Notes: a model not told the origin generated them from the letters alone. Positions 25,851 to 35,936 are shown, counted from the stretch's first letter. The stretch: DNA of 56,510 bases from Candidatus Sericytochromatia bacterium (GCA_035285325.1 JAYKJB010000089.1:1-56510); one strand, 5' to 3'. A program made the numbers and translations.

Positions 25851-26810
25851 GTGCGCCATACCCTCCTCGGCTTTGGGATTGCCTCTCTGCTATGGTCTAC
25901 GGCCCCTGCGCCAGGCCAGGGGGCACCCGCGCAAGTGAGTGAGGTCGACACCGCCTACATGGACGACCTGCACGACCCGGCTCGTGCCCGGCGATTGCCG
26001 CTCAAGGCCTATTTCCCTCGGGGAAGCCGAAGCACGCATCCCCTGGTGATCTTCAGCCACGGATACGCGACCAATCGCCTGATCAACACGGTTGCCCGCG
26101 AGGCTTTCAGGCATCTCGGGACTCACCTGGCAGCCCGCGGCTACGTGGTGATTCACCTGCAGCACCCCGATCGCGTCCCGGGCATCCCCGAAGCGGAGCG
26201 TCCCCGTGACGTGAGCTTCTTGCTGGATGCCCTGGCCGCCCAACGCTTTCCCCTGCCGGGCTTTGGAGGCCAGATCGACCTGCGACGCGTGGGGCACGCG
26301 GGGCACTCGGCAGGCGCCCACACCGCCTTTGCCCTGGCGGGTGCCCGCATCGATCTGCCAGGGGGGCCCGGAACGAGCCTGCTGGATCCGCGCATCCGGG
26401 CGATCGCACCGATCTCGGCGCGCGGCAGCGGAGAAGTCGGTGGTCCGCGCGGGGTCTCCACCCCAGCAGATGCCTGGCGCAGCGTCCAAACCCCGGTGTT
26501 CATGACCGTGGGAGAAGCGGAACTCGGCTTCGATGCCTTTGGCCAGCCTCGCCCGCCAAGCTGGCGTCTGGAACCGTGGGAAGCATTGCCGAATGGTGAC
26601 AAATACCTCGCGGTGCTCCCGGAAGCCGGGCACTCAGACTTCGACCATCACGGCAGACTCCCCGCCAGTGCGATTCGCACGCGCAGCATGGCCTATGTGC
26701 GGGAAAACATCGCCGCCTTTTTCGACGTGTATCTCAAGGGAGAAGATGCCTTGCGGGTCAAATTGGGGGAATTCGCCCGGCCTACCGGCGCCCGCGTGGC
26801 GCAGAAATAG
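25851..26810 (+). CDS. Exported alpha/beta hydrolase (PAF-acetylhydrolase/chlorophyllase-like)
   Basis: A 319-residue hydrolase. The signal peptide (RHTLLGFGIASLLWSTAPAPGQG) supports export and the GTG start at 25851; a TTG at 25830 is the alternative. The fold begins with HPLVIFSHGYA (oxyanion hole). The nucleophile elbow is GHSAGAH and a late His lies in EAGHSDF. The overall pattern is that of dienelactone-hydrolase or PAF-AH-like esterases that act on small esters or lipids. It is a single gene, convergent with the large NHL lipoprotein. Confidence 0.82.
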   Translation: MRHTLLGFGIASLLWSTAPAPGQGAPAQVSEVDTAYMDDLHDPARARRLPLKAYFPRGSRSTHPLVIFSHGYATNRLINTVAREAFRHLGTHLAARGYVVIHLQHPDRVPGIPEAERPRDVSFLLDALAAQRFPLPGFGGQIDLRRVGHAGHSAGAHTAFALAGARIDLPGGPGTSLLDPRIRAIAPISARGSGEVGGPRGVSTPADAWRSVQTPVFMTVGEAELGFDAFGQPRPPSWRLEPWEALPNGDKYLAVLPEAGHSDFDHHGRLPASAIRTRSMAYVRENIAAFFDVYLKGEDALRVKLGEFARPTGARVAQK

Positions 26811-26882
26811 CCCCCACGCATCGCGAACCTCCTCTGGGCGGGCAGCGCCCAGACGTCCGGGGGGCCCGCCCCCGCTGGTCCC

Positions 26883-29800
26883 TCAGCGCGTCACGATCAC
26901 TTCCTTGAGCTGTGACGTCCCATTGTCCACCACGTACAGACGCCCATCGGGCGAGACCGCGACGCCCATCGGGTTGCGGACCGAATCCCGTTGAAGACCG
27001 GAGCCGACCCCCGCCAGAATATGGGCCCGGCCATCGCGGGTGATCAGGCGAACGCGCCCCTCGATCACGGGCACATCGGCCAGCACATCCGTGTTACCGC
27101 CCATCTGGGCCGCGCCCTCAGCGGCCCGCGTTCCCACCTCTCCGATGTAGAGGCGCCCTTCGCTGTCGCAGGCCAGACCAACCGGCAAGAGCAGTGAAGC
27201 GGCCGTGGCGGCGACATCCGACTCCGTTTCGGCGCTGCCGTCTCGGACCTTGCCCAAGGTAGCGAGCAACCCTGAGCCCGCATAGTGCGTGATCACGCCA
27301 GCGGGGTCGATGCGCCAGACCCGGGCCGAGGCCGGCTCGGCCAGAAACAAGTTGCCGTCCTTGTCATATGCGAGGCCAGCCAGACGGGAGAGGGCCACGT
27401 CACGGGCCTGCTTGCCATTGCGGGGATCCCCCGCCAAGGTCTGCAGCGGATTGGGCCAGCTACCCGTGAAGGAGCCCGCCAGCCACGTCAGGGTGCCGTC
27501 CGGCTCGATCCGCCAGATCTGAGCGCGTTCAATCGAGGTGCTGCCCGCAGAAAACACCGGGCGACCTTGGCGGTCGACGGTCACAGAGAGCAGGTCGGCG
27601 AATTTGACCTGGCTGGCCAGCAGGGGGATGCCCTCGGCGGGAGGTGCCTTCAGTTCCGTGTTACCAGCCCCCGTCAGGACAGTCAAACGTCCGTCGGGCG
27701 TACGTTTGCGCAGGCGCCGTCCGTACGCCTCGCAGATGAACACATCATCCCCATAGGCCGCCACGCTGGTAGGTCCATCGAGACGCTCCGAGGTGGGGGG
27801 CTCAGCGCTGGTCGGGTCCACGGCCGCCACCTCGCCACCGGCGATCAGCGAAAGTTGTCCGTTTTCGAGACGCCGTACGGTGTTCCCGCCAATCTCCGTG
27901 AGGACAATCCGACCGCTGGAATCCACCGCAATCCCGCCCGGGAGGTTCAGCACCGACTCAACAGCCAAGGACTTGCCCGGCGGCGCCAGTGATCCGGCCC
28001 AGATGGACACCTTGCCGCCTTCGATGGCCCGCACCAGACCATTCTGGCTATCCGCGACCAGGATCGTCTCTCCCAGGCGCGCCAGGCCGGCTGGCAGCTT
28101 GAACCGCGCCTTCTCGATCAGCACGGTCTCACGGTCCAAACCGGCCGTGTCGGCCCCCGCAAAAACACTCACCTGTCCTTTCCGGGTGACAAGCCGAAGA
28201 CGCTGGGGGCCGACCCCATCCGAACTTCCATCCGAGATGAGGGCATTCCCGTCCGGGAGGGCCAGTAAGCCACACGGCCAGCTGGCAGCCACGCGATAGA
28301 CCCCCTCCCATGGCTCGCCAGCCGCACGGCGCAACCACAGGACTCCATCACTCCCGACCGCCCACAACGCCCCGTCTGGGGCCTCATCCAGGCAGCGGAA
28401 ATAGAAACTGCTCGTGCCCGGCCAGGGCACCGCCTCAGCGGTCGTCTTGTTGGTGGCGGGGTCGTAACGCAGCAGGCGAGGGGATCTCCGCTTCGCCTCA
28501 TCCGGCAATCCAACCAGCAAGGTGCCATCCCGACTGGCCGCCAGCACGCGCGGAAGATCGCGAGTCGGGCGGAAGTCACGCGTGAGTTCAGCGATCGCCG
28601 GCAATTCCACGACCTCTTGCCCATCGAACGACAAGCGCAGTACGGCATTGCTCAGCAAGTCGGCCGCGTACAGCTGGTTCCCGACCACCGCCAGGTCCGA
28701 CAGATACTTGGAGCCCCAGCGTCGCTCCGTGGGGCTGCAGGGTCCCAACAAGTTGGAGACGGAACCATCAGGCTTGTATCGCCGCAAGATACCCGTGTAT
28801 CGCTCCGCCACGAACACCGAGCCGTCTGGCGCCGCCGCCAGCAAGACCGGTTGCTGCAGGGCCAGCTTGGTTCGTTCAACGCCATCGGTATTGCAGCTGC
28901 TGACGCCGGCCAGGGTCATGACCCGCCGCACCGCTTCAAGTGCCCCCTGAATCGGGCCGCTCTCCTTCTTCAGGCGCTCGGCCTCGCTGGCCAGCGTTTC
29001 CGGTTTCCAGTCGCCTTTCGCGCCGGCCCAGTCCTCTCCCAGCTTGTCCTTGATCACCTCCCGCGCCACGTCCGCCACCTGAGAGGTCAGGCGGTCCACG
29101 GCTTGCACCCGCTGGTCGGGCGTCTGGGTCGCCAGAATGGTGGTGTCGATCCAGCTCGACAGCAGGGTCGCCAGCGGGTCCACGGAGACCTTTTCGCGAC
29201 TGGCCAGGTCCCGCGGGCGAAAGGCGGAGATCCCCAGATTGCCTTCTTCATCACCCGGCAGCGGGACAAAATACGACAGCCCACGGAAGGCCAGATAGCG
29301 CTCGAACAGAAAGCGGCCCTCGGCATCGGTCGTGGTCGTGATGGGCTGGCCGTCGGCTCCGACCACGAACCGCCCGGCCCCGTCGCGCACATAGACCGGG
29401 ACGCCCGCCGCCGGCACCAGGCGCTCGGATTGCAGGCGATAGGCCGCTCCCTTGCCCAGCAAGCCGGCCGGCGCGCGCACCTCGCCCATCATGGCACCCA
29501 CCTGACCATTCACCAGGTTCATGCCGCCCGCTGCGATCAGGTTCGAACCGCCCTGTTCGACCATGTTCATGCCACCTGCCGCGATCAGGTTCATCCCACC
29601 CGCGGCAATCAAGTTCGACCCGCTGCCTGCGGTCATGTTCATGCCACCCGCTGCGATCAGGTTCGAACCGCCACCTGCCGTCATGTTCATGCCGCCCGCC
29701 GCAATCAGGTTCGAACCGCCGCCTGCGGTCATGTTCATGCCGCCCGCCGCGATCAGGGTGGCTCCGTCCAGCCCGATCAGGGTGGCCCCATCCAACCCGA

Positions 29801-30101
29801 TCAGGTGGGCCCCGTCCGGCGACACGCGCGCCTTGTCGCTCACTTCCAGGACCGTCCCCTGCTCCAGCCCCACCTTCTGCGATGGCTTGAGGGCGCGCTG
29901 GGGCTTGCCGTCCACGGCGCGAATGACGGCTGAGCCTGTTTCCGGCACCGGCGCGGACGCCAGCGGCTTGGCCACGCCGGCCCCCGCGTTGCGCGTGGCG
30001 CCGGGGCTTCGAGCAGGGGGCGCCTTCGTATTGGCGAGCTGACAGCCGCACAAGGCCAGCAGCAGCAAGCTCACTCCCCATCCGCCTCGCACCCTGGCCA
30101 T
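26883..30101 (-). CDS. Large lipoprotein with 16-residue repeats and NHL beta-propeller
   Basis: A 1,072-residue surface or periplasmic lipoprotein (signal to LCGC, Cys20). Residues about 95-198 are tandem repeats of the type NLIAAGGMNMTAGGGS plus shorter IGLDGAT units, likely a small beta-solenoid. A carboxypeptidase-regulatory-like part follows (about 230-290, 'TTTTDAEGRFLFERYLAFRG'), then a helical segment (about 310-410). From about 425 to the end, NHL-type blades recur ('LSDLAVVGNQLYAADLLSNA', 'GIAVDSSGRIVLTEIGGNTV', 'MGVAVSPDGRLYVVDNGTSQ'), a propeller that usually binds protein or glycan partners. Function unknown; adhesion or scaffolding is a guess. Confidence 0.85.
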   Translation of the reverse strand: MARVRGGWGVSLLLLALCGCQLANTKAPPARSPGATRNAGAGVAKPLASAPVPETGSAVIRAVDGKPQRALKPSQKVGLEQGTVLEVSDKARVSPDGAHLIGLDGATLIGLDGATLIAAGGMNMTAGGGSNLIAAGGMNMTAGGGSNLIAAGGMNMTAGSGSNLIAAGGMNLIAAGGMNMVEQGGSNLIAAGGMNLVNGQVGAMMGEVRAPAGLLGKGAAYRLQSERLVPAAGVPVYVRDGAGRFVVGADGQPITTTTDAEGRFLFERYLAFRGLSYFVPLPGDEEGNLGISAFRPRDLASREKVSVDPLATLLSSWIDTTILATQTPDQRVQAVDRLTSQVADVAREVIKDKLGEDWAGAKGDWKPETLASEAERLKKESGPIQGALEAVRRVMTLAGVSSCNTDGVERTKLALQQPVLLAAAPDGSVFVAERYTGILRRYKPDGSVSNLLGPCSPTERRWGSKYLSDLAVVGNQLYAADLLSNAVLRLSFDGQEVVELPAIAELTRDFRPTRDLPRVLAASRDGTLLVGLPDEAKRRSPRLLRYDPATNKTTAEAVPWPGTSSFYFRCLDEAPDGALWAVGSDGVLWLRRAAGEPWEGVYRVAASWPCGLLALPDGNALISDGSSDGVGPQRLRLVTRKGQVSVFAGADTAGLDRETVLIEKARFKLPAGLARLGETILVADSQNGLVRAIEGGKVSIWAGSLAPPGKSLAVESVLNLPGGIAVDSSGRIVLTEIGGNTVRRLENGQLSLIAGGEVAAVDPTSAEPPTSERLDGPTSVAAYGDDVFICEAYGRRLRKRTPDGRLTVLTGAGNTELKAPPAEGIPLLASQVKFADLLSVTVDRQGRPVFSAGSTSIERAQIWRIEPDGTLTWLAGSFTGSWPNPLQTLAGDPRNGKQARDVALSRLAGLAYDKDGNLFLAEPASARVWRIDPAGVITHYAGSGLLATLGKVRDGSAETESDVAATAASLLLPVGLACDSEGRLYIGEVGTRAAEGAAQMGGNTDVLADVPVIEGRVRLITRDGRAHILAGVGSGLQRDSVRNPMGVAVSPDGRLYVVDNGTSQLKEVIVTR
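29508..29819 (-). repeat. 48-bp in-frame tandem repeats
   Basis: About six degenerate 48-bp units encode LIAAGGMNMTAGGGSN-like copies in the lipoprotein. A half unit and two short IGLDGAT units flank them. The DNA copies differ at third positions, so the array is not very recent. Confidence 0.88.
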
Positions 30102-30254
30102 CGGTCTCCCTCGTCGCAGCTGCCCCAGTGAGACATACCCAAAAGCGATCGCCGATTCTGTCTACCCTGCAAGCAGGCGCTGGCTGTTACACGCTGCAGT
30201 GGCGCGGGTATTCCTCGCACATCCGCTTCCTCATTTGTTGTACGGAAACGCCCG

Positions 30255-31811
30255 ATGACGCACGAACGCTTGGCTGTCCTCGATTTCGGCAGCCAGTACA
30301 CGCCCCTGATCGCCCGTCGCCTGCGGGAGCTGGGGGTCCTGGCCGAGATCTTTCCAGCCGACGTGTCGCCCGAGCGTCTGGTCGGTGCTGGTTTGAAGGG
30401 CGTGATTCTCTCCGGAGGCCCTGCCAGCGTCACCGAGCCGGACTCGCCGCGTCCGGCGGAGGGCCTGCTGGCCGTGGACGTTCCGGTGCTCGGCGTGTGT
30501 TACGGCATGCAGTTGCTCAACCAGCTCGGCGGAGGCCGCGTGGTGCCTGGCGCCACGCGCGAGTATGGCCGCGCCGAACTGACGGAGGCCAGCGGCCCGT
30601 TGTTTGATGGCCTGTCGGCTCACCCGACAGTCTGGATGAGCCACGGCGATCGCCTGGACGACCTGGCCCCTGGCTGGCGCGTGGCTGCCCGCACCAACCA
30701 CGGGATCGTGGCGGCGATCGCCCACGAAACACTGCCGCGCCACGCCGTGCAATTCCATCCTGAGGTCACGCACACGCCGGAAGGGCGTCAGATCCTGTCG
30801 AACTTCGTCTTCGGGGTGTGCGGCTGCCGCGGAGACTGGAGTGTGCAAGCGTATATGGAGGAGAGCATCGCGGAGGTGCGCGCCCAGGTCGGCCAGGCTC
30901 CCGTGATCGTGCTGGTCTCGGGCGGCGTCGACTCCACCGTGACGGCCGCCCTGCTGGCCCGGGCCCTGCCTCCGGAACAGGTCTTTCCGATTCACATCGA
31001 CTCAGGCCTGATGCGGGCCGGCGAGAGTGAGGCGGTGGCTACCTTCCTGCGCGAAGCGGGCCTGGTGAACCTGCGCGTGGTCCACGCCCAGCCACGCTTC
31101 CTGGAGGCCCTTTCGGGCGTTGCGGACCCTGAGGAGAAGCGGCGGCGCATCGGGGACGTGTTCATCGAGGTCCAGAACGCCGAACTGGCGCAACTGGGCT
31201 TCGATGCGGAATCCGCCTTCCTGGCGCAAGGCACGCTCTACACGGACATGATCGAATCAGGCGCTTCCGGTGCCCATACCGCCACCATCAAGACCCACCA
31301 CAACGTGGGCACGCCGCTGGTTCGCGCCATGCGGGAAGCCGGCCGTCTGGTGGAACCCTGTCGGGGCATCTTCAAGGACGAGGTGCGGGCGCTGGGCCTG
31401 CTACTGGGGCTCCCGCGCGAACTGGTCATGCGCCATCCCTTTCCGGGGCCGGGCCTGGCCATCCGGGTGCTCGGGGCGATCACGCCGGAACGACTGGCGA
31501 TCGTCCGGGAAGCAGACCGCATCTATCTCGAAGAGATCCGGCGAGCCGGTCTTTACGACGCCATCTGGCAGGCCTTCGCCGCGCTGCTGCCGGTCCACGC
31601 GGTGGGCGTGCAGGGCGATGGGCGCACGGTGGGCGAGGTGGTGGCCCTGCGGGCGGTGGACTCCGTCGACGGGATGACGGCAGACTTCCATCCGGTGCCC
31701 TTCGAGGTGCTGGGGCGCGCCGCCTCGCGCATCGTGAATGAGATCCGCGGCGTGACCCGGGTGGTCTTCGATGTGACCAGCAAGCCGCCCGCCACGATCG
31801 AGTGGGAATGA
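30255..31811 (+). CDS. guaA: GMP synthase (glutamine-hydrolysing)
   Basis: A 518-residue enzyme converting XMP to GMP with glutamine and ATP. The class I amidotransferase half carries C82 (GVCYGMQ), H168 and E170 (HPEVTHT). The ATP pyrophosphatase half has SGGVDST (222-228). The C-terminal dimerisation domain ends VVFDVTSKPPATIEWE, the near-invariant GuaA tail. Its ribosome binding site is weak (GGAAA). Seventeen bases later comes guaB, so the last two steps of GMP synthesis are one unit, in reverse order to the pathway. Confidence 0.97.
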   Translation: MTHERLAVLDFGSQYTPLIARRLRELGVLAEIFPADVSPERLVGAGLKGVILSGGPASVTEPDSPRPAEGLLAVDVPVLGVCYGMQLLNQLGGGRVVPGATREYGRAELTEASGPLFDGLSAHPTVWMSHGDRLDDLAPGWRVAARTNHGIVAAIAHETLPRHAVQFHPEVTHTPEGRQILSNFVFGVCGCRGDWSVQAYMEESIAEVRAQVGQAPVIVLVSGGVDSTVTAALLARALPPEQVFPIHIDSGLMRAGESEAVATFLREAGLVNLRVVHAQPRFLEALSGVADPEEKRRRIGDVFIEVQNAELAQLGFDAESAFLAQGTLYTDMIESGASGAHTATIKTHHNVGTPLVRAMREAGRLVEPCRGIFKDEVRALGLLLGLPRELVMRHPFPGPGLAIRVLGAITPERLAIVREADRIYLEEIRRAGLYDAIWQAFAALLPVHAVGVQGDGRTVGEVVALRAVDSVDGMTADFHPVPFEVLGRAASRIVNEIRGVTRVVFDVTSKPPATIEWE

Positions 31812-31828
31812 CCCCGAAAGGAACACCG

Positions 31829-32977
31829 ATGAACTCGCCATTTGCGCTGCCCCTGGACGAAGGGCTGACCTTCGACGACGTCCTGCTGGTGCCCGGTTAT
31901 GCCGATTTCTTGCCGGAATCCGCCGACATGAGCACACGCCTCTGCCGGGGAATTCGCCTGGCCGTGCCCCTCGTGTCGGCCGCCATGGACACGGTGACCG
32001 AATCGGAGATGGCCTGCGCCATGGCAAGCCTGGGGGGCCTCGGCATCATCCACCGCAACATGACGATCGAACGCCAGGCGGCTGAGGTGGCCGCGGTCAA
32101 GGCCGAGGCGGGCGCGCCGAACGCCGCCGCCACTCGCGATGCCGCGGGACGCCTGCGCGTCGGCGCGGCCGTGGGCGCGGGCGACGGACCACAAGGCTTC
32201 CGGGCCCGGGCGGAAGCCCTGGTGGCGGCCGGCGCGGACGTGCTGTGCATCGACACTGCCCACGGCCACAGTCGCAACGTCGTGGAGGCCTTGCGGGCGC
32301 TGAAGGCCGCCTACCCGCAGGTGCCCGTGATCGTGGGGAACATTGCCACACCGGAGGCGGCCAGCTTGCTGATCGAAGCAGGCGCGGACGCGCTCAAGGT
32401 GGGCATCGGGCCTGGCAGCATCTGCACCACACGCGTGGTGGCAGGGGTCGGCGTGCCGCAGTTGTCGGCCATCCGGGCGGTGGTGTCGGTCAGCCGGGCC
32501 GCCGACGTACCGGTGATCGCGGACGGCGGGATTCGTTACAGCGGGGACATCACCAAGGCGATCGCCAGTGGCGCCGACACGGTGATGATCGGCAGCCTGT
32601 TCGCCCGTACGCTGGAATCACCGGGCGCCCAGGTCAATCTGAACGGACGCGCCTTCAAGGTTTATCGCGGCATGGGCTCACTGGGCGCGCTGCAGCATGA
32701 AGACAACGATCGCTATGGCAAGCAGCGCAGCGACGGCGGGGTCGTGCCGGAAGGCATTGAAGGCATGGTGCCGCTCGCGGGCAGCGTCCACGAAGTGGCG
32801 TTTCAGTTGCTCGGAGGCCTGACCAAGGGAATGGGTTACTGTGGCCTGGCCAGCATTCCCGCCCTGCAATCGGGAGCCCGCTTCATCCGCGTCACGGGCG
32901 CCAGCGTGCGGGAAAGCCATCCCCACGACGTGATGATCACCAAGGAAGCCCCCAATTACAGTCGCGCCCCGGCCTGA
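31829..32977 (+). CDS. guaB: IMP dehydrogenase lacking the CBS domains
   Basis: A 382-residue enzyme, about 100 residues shorter than the usual GuaB. The TIM barrel is complete: N-terminal [10 protein letters not shown], the phosphate and K+ loop with catalytic Cys199 (GPGSICTTR), [11 protein letters not shown], and the flap with RYGK and [10 protein letters not shown]. The Bateman (CBS) insert that should lie after residue 90 is replaced by about 15 residues ([15 protein letters not shown]). GMP reductase also lacks CBS, but the flap and the guaA partner favour IMPDH. AAAGGAA before the ATG fixes the start. Without CBS, nucleotide feedback through that domain is absent. Confidence 0.9.
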   Translation: MNSPFALPLDEGLTFDDVLLVPGYADFLPESADMSTRLCRGIRLAVPLVSAAMDTVTESEMACAMASLGGLGIIHRNMTIERQAAEVAAVKAEAGAPNAAATRDAAGRLRVGAAVGAGDGPQGFRARAEALVAAGADVLCIDTAHGHSRNVVEALRALKAAYPQVPVIVGNIATPEAASLLIEAGADALKVGIGPGSICTTRVVAGVGVPQLSAIRAVVSVSRAADVPVIADGGIRYSGDITKAIASGADTVMIGSLFARTLESPGAQVNLNGRAFKVYRGMGSLGALQHEDNDRYGKQRSDGGVVPEGIEGMVPLAGSVHEVAFQLLGGLTKGMGYCGLASIPALQSGARFIRVTGASVRESHPHDVMITKEAPNYSRAPA

Positions 32978-33060
32978 TCGCGGCGCTCCGTCATCGCCGG
33001 CCCGCATCCATCTCATCGCGGCGATAAAGCCGCGCGGCGGACAGCCTCCCGCGTGGAAGG

Positions 33061-34353
33061 TCAGCTCCTTGCGGCTTCGCCGGAGGGGGAAGCAGGCAGC
33101 ACCCAGTGGTCCCGTGCCGCGGGCAGCCGACCTGCCAGCCAGTGCCCGAGTTGCCAGTACAGGGGCGCCGCGCGTGCACACAGGCTCGGTGAGGCGATCG
33201 GCTCACCTGCCGTCACGGCCCGCACCACCTCGAAGGCTGGCTTCGGCGTGCCATCCGCCCGCACGAGGCCAAAATGATCCTCGAGGGCCAGAAGCCCCGT
33301 CCCGCCGTGGGGCTGACGCGAGTCGAGCAATTCGTACACATTGACCCACGTCGCGGAAGGCTGGCTCAGCCCTTCAGCGCCCAACGACTCGGCCACGTGG
33401 GGCAGGGCGGCGGCGTACCAGTCCGCCATGCGGGCCTCGCCGCGGGCCCCCTCCGGAAAGAAGCCCCAAGGGCCGAGCCTTGGCGCGTGGGGCGCGCTGG
33501 AATAGCCCAGTTCGCCAATGGCAATCTGCTTGCCGTACCAGGCGCTGGCCGGCTCCCGCACCCGGCGGGCCACCTCGTCGAGGCAGGCCCACTCGATCGG
33601 ACCGGTGCCGGGATGCCAGGTGTCGGGATAGTGATCGAGGGCCACCATGTCGATGGCATCGCCGGCGCGCGTCAGCAGCTGATCGGTGAAGGCGAACCAG
33701 TCCAACCAGGAGGCTCCGCCTGGCCAGAACGGTAGCAGCGTCACCAGCGGATTACAGGCCACCGCCGCCGTATCGGGAAAGGTCTGCCGGGCCACGCGAA
33801 ACATGGCCACCAGCAGGTCCCAGGCCACCTCGCGCGGCCATTGCCAGGCGCCGAACCGCGGGCCGTGAAACAGGACGGCATCGCCCTTGAGAGCCGCCAG
33901 GTAGTTGTTCGGCTCGTTCCAGACCTGAACCACCTCGAGGGCCCCCGGCAAGCGCGCGACCAGCAGGCGACAAAAGGCCTCCCAGGCCGCCACGAAGCGC
34001 TCCGGCTGGCGCGCCGCTTGGGCCATGGCCCAGCGCGGCGGGTGATACAACACGCCATAGAGGGCCAGACCCCGTGCGGCCGCGTCCTGAAAGAAGGCGC
34101 GGTACCAGTCGAGCGCCGCTTCCGAAACCGCCTCCGGCGTCGGCATGAGCCAGGCCCAGTCCACGTCGACGCGCAGGCCCTGCACCCCCAGGCGTTCGAC
34201 CAGGGCCAGGGCATCGTCCTGGCGGCGCTGTAATTCGCGAATGTCCTGACGGGGACACAGGCGGAGCGGGTTCAGATTGATGGACCAGCGGATGGATGAA
34301 GAAGAGGTCACGCTGGCGACATACCCCCCGAAGAATGGCACCACGCGCTTCAA
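33061..34353 (-). CDS. Clan GH-A-like glycoside hydrolase
   Basis: A 430-residue TIM-barrel-like protein. Its probable acid/base is E147 in VWNEPNN and its probable nucleophile E281 in IAIGELGYSS, the classic clan A pair on strands 4 and 7. Aromatic residues line the barrel (WAWLMP, YHPPRW, DHYPDTWHPG). There is no signal peptide, so it may act in the cytoplasm. The substrate is not predictable by eye. The start is uncertain: TTG at 34353 has AAAAGG 5 bases upstream; a GTG at 34311 is an alternative. Confidence 0.75.
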   Translation of the reverse strand: MKRVVPFFGGYVASVTSSSSIRWSINLNPLRLCPRQDIRELQRRQDDALALVERLGVQGLRVDVDWAWLMPTPEAVSEAALDWYRAFFQDAAARGLALYGVLYHPPRWAMAQAARQPERFVAAWEAFCRLLVARLPGALEVVQVWNEPNNYLAALKGDAVLFHGPRFGAWQWPREVAWDLLVAMFRVARQTFPDTAAVACNPLVTLLPFWPGGASWLDWFAFTDQLLTRAGDAIDMVALDHYPDTWHPGTGPIEWACLDEVARRVREPASAWYGKQIAIGELGYSSAPHAPRLGPWGFFPEGARGEARMADWYAAALPHVAESLGAEGLSQPSATWVNVYELLDSRQPHGGTGLLALEDHFGLVRADGTPKPAFEVVRAVTAGEPIASPSLCARAAPLYWQLGHWLAGRLPAARDHWVLPASPSGEAARS

Positions 34354-34402
34354 GCGGGCCTTTTATACCAGGTCAGAGCGGCTCGCTCCCGCCGCTCAGG
34401 CG

Positions 34403-34411
34403 TGCTAGAAT
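34403..34411 (+). promoter_or_regulatory. Extended -10 element for dacB
   Basis: TGC-TAGAAT lies with its last base only 7 nucleotides before the ATG at 34419. Transcription would start at or next to the start codon, giving a leaderless mRNA. No Shine-Dalgarno site is present. Confidence 0.55.
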
Positions 34412-34418
34412 CCCCGGC

Positions 34419-35900
34419 ATGTGGCGCCCTTGGACCCTGATCGCAGGTGTGGCGATCGCCTGTTTGCCCCCGCTCAGCTCGCCGGCCTGGAGTCAGACGT
34501 CAGGGCCGGAGGCGCGTGAGCTGGCCCAGCGTCTGGAGCGCCTGATCGCCCGTTCTGCCCCACCCGAGGCGCACGTGGGCGTGAGCATTCGACGCCTGGG
34601 CAGCGGTCAGGTGATCTACGAACGCGAGGCGCAAAAGCTCTTCACGCCCGCCTCCGTGCAAAAAATTGCCACGGCCGGTGCGGCCCTCAGCTTGCTGGGG
34701 CTCAATCGCCGCTTCGTGACCCGCCTGCAGACGCCTGCCCCGCTCGAGCGAGGGGTATTGCAAGGGGATGTGTTCCTGCGTGGCGAAGGGGACCCGATGC
34801 TGGAACCCCAGGATCTGAGCCGTCTGGCCGCTCAGCTCAGTGCCGCCGGCGTCAAGGAGATCGACGGCGATGTGGTGGGAGACGCCAGCGTGTTCGCGCC
34901 GGAAAGCCGCGGTCCCGCCGGCTGGTCCTGGGACGACCTCGAAAATGGCTACGCCGCGACCGTGAGCGGTTTATCGCTGCACCGCAACGCGCTGGACGTG
35001 CTGGTCACCCCCGGCGGACGCGTCGGCGAGGGCGTGCGCTTGCGGCTGATGCCGCGCAGCACTTACATGCAGGTCCTCAATCGCGCCACCACCTTGCCGG
35101 CGGGCGAGCAGGGCATGCTGGGGATCGAATTGCAGCCGGGAGCGCCCACGGCCTGGGGCGAGATCTTGATGGTGCGAGGCGGCTTGCCGGCCGGCACCCA
35201 GGAGGAACGCAACCAGCTGGCCGTCCAGGAACCCGCCCGCCTCGCGACCCACGTCTTTCGCGAAGCCCTGATCCAGCAAGGGGTGAGGGTACGGGGCCAG
35301 GCCAAGCTGGGCACCACGCCGCCCGGCAGTCGGACCCTGGGCAGCGTGGAGTCGCCGCCCCTGGCCGACATCACCAGCGAGATGCTGCGCACCAGCGACA
35401 ACCTGCTGGCCGAGACGCTCCTGCTGCAGCTGGGCGCCAAGGTCCGCGGCACGCCCGGCACCTGGGACAAGGGACTGGCTGAACTGCGCGCCTACCTGGA
35501 CCAGGTCGGCTGGCAAGCCAATTCTTATCGGATCGCCGACGGATCGGGGCTGTCTCGCTACAATGCGTGGTCGCCCGCTCATCTGGCGCGTTTGCTGAAC
35601 CATCTGCCGACCCAACGCCAGAGCTATCCCGCTGTCCTGGTCGGGCTGCCCATCTCCGGCATCAACGGCACCCTCGCGCAACGCCTGAACCAGCCGGCCC
35701 TGCGCGGACGCTTGCGCGCCAAAACCGGCACCATGAGCGGCGTATCCAGTTTGGCGGGCTACCTGGAAGCGCGCGACGGCCAGCAGGTGGTGCTGGCCAT
35801 CATGACCAACGGGTTCGTGGGTTCTCCGAGCAAGCTGCGAGAACTCCAGGACCAGATCGTGGCCACCGTCGCCGATCCCGACACGCCGGAAGCTCCCTGA
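34419..35900 (+). CDS. dacB: D-alanyl-D-alanine carboxypeptidase/endopeptidase (PBP4 type)
   Basis: A 493-residue exported serine peptidase that trims or cleaves peptidoglycan cross-links. The signal peptide is WTLIAGVAIACLPPLSSPAWS. The three penicillin-binding motifs are intact: SVQK (S79 to K82), SDN (326-328) and KTG (435-437). The long insert between the first two motifs is typical of class C PBPs (peptidase family S13). The frame is open from 34296, but the signal peptide and a -10 element just upstream fix the ATG at 34419. Confidence 0.95.
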   Translation: MWRPWTLIAGVAIACLPPLSSPAWSQTSGPEARELAQRLERLIARSAPPEAHVGVSIRRLGSGQVIYEREAQKLFTPASVQKIATAGAALSLLGLNRRFVTRLQTPAPLERGVLQGDVFLRGEGDPMLEPQDLSRLAAQLSAAGVKEIDGDVVGDASVFAPESRGPAGWSWDDLENGYAATVSGLSLHRNALDVLVTPGGRVGEGVRLRLMPRSTYMQVLNRATTLPAGEQGMLGIELQPGAPTAWGEILMVRGGLPAGTQEERNQLAVQEPARLATHVFREALIQQGVRVRGQAKLGTTPPGSRTLGSVESPPLADITSEMLRTSDNLLAETLLLQLGAKVRGTPGTWDKGLAELRAYLDQVGWQANSYRIADGSGLSRYNAWSPAHLARLLNHLPTQRQSYPAVLVGLPISGINGTLAQRLNQPALRGRLRAKTGTMSGVSSLAGYLEARDGQQVVLAIMTNGFVGSPSKLRELQDQIVATVADPDTPEAP

Positions 35901-35936
35901 CCGGGTTCGAAGCTCGGAGCGGGGCGACGCAAGGGT

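Noticed and set aside
29508-29819. Regular repeats that might be a CRISPR array
   Set aside because: The units are contiguous 48-bp coding repeats without unique spacers and keep the reading frame.
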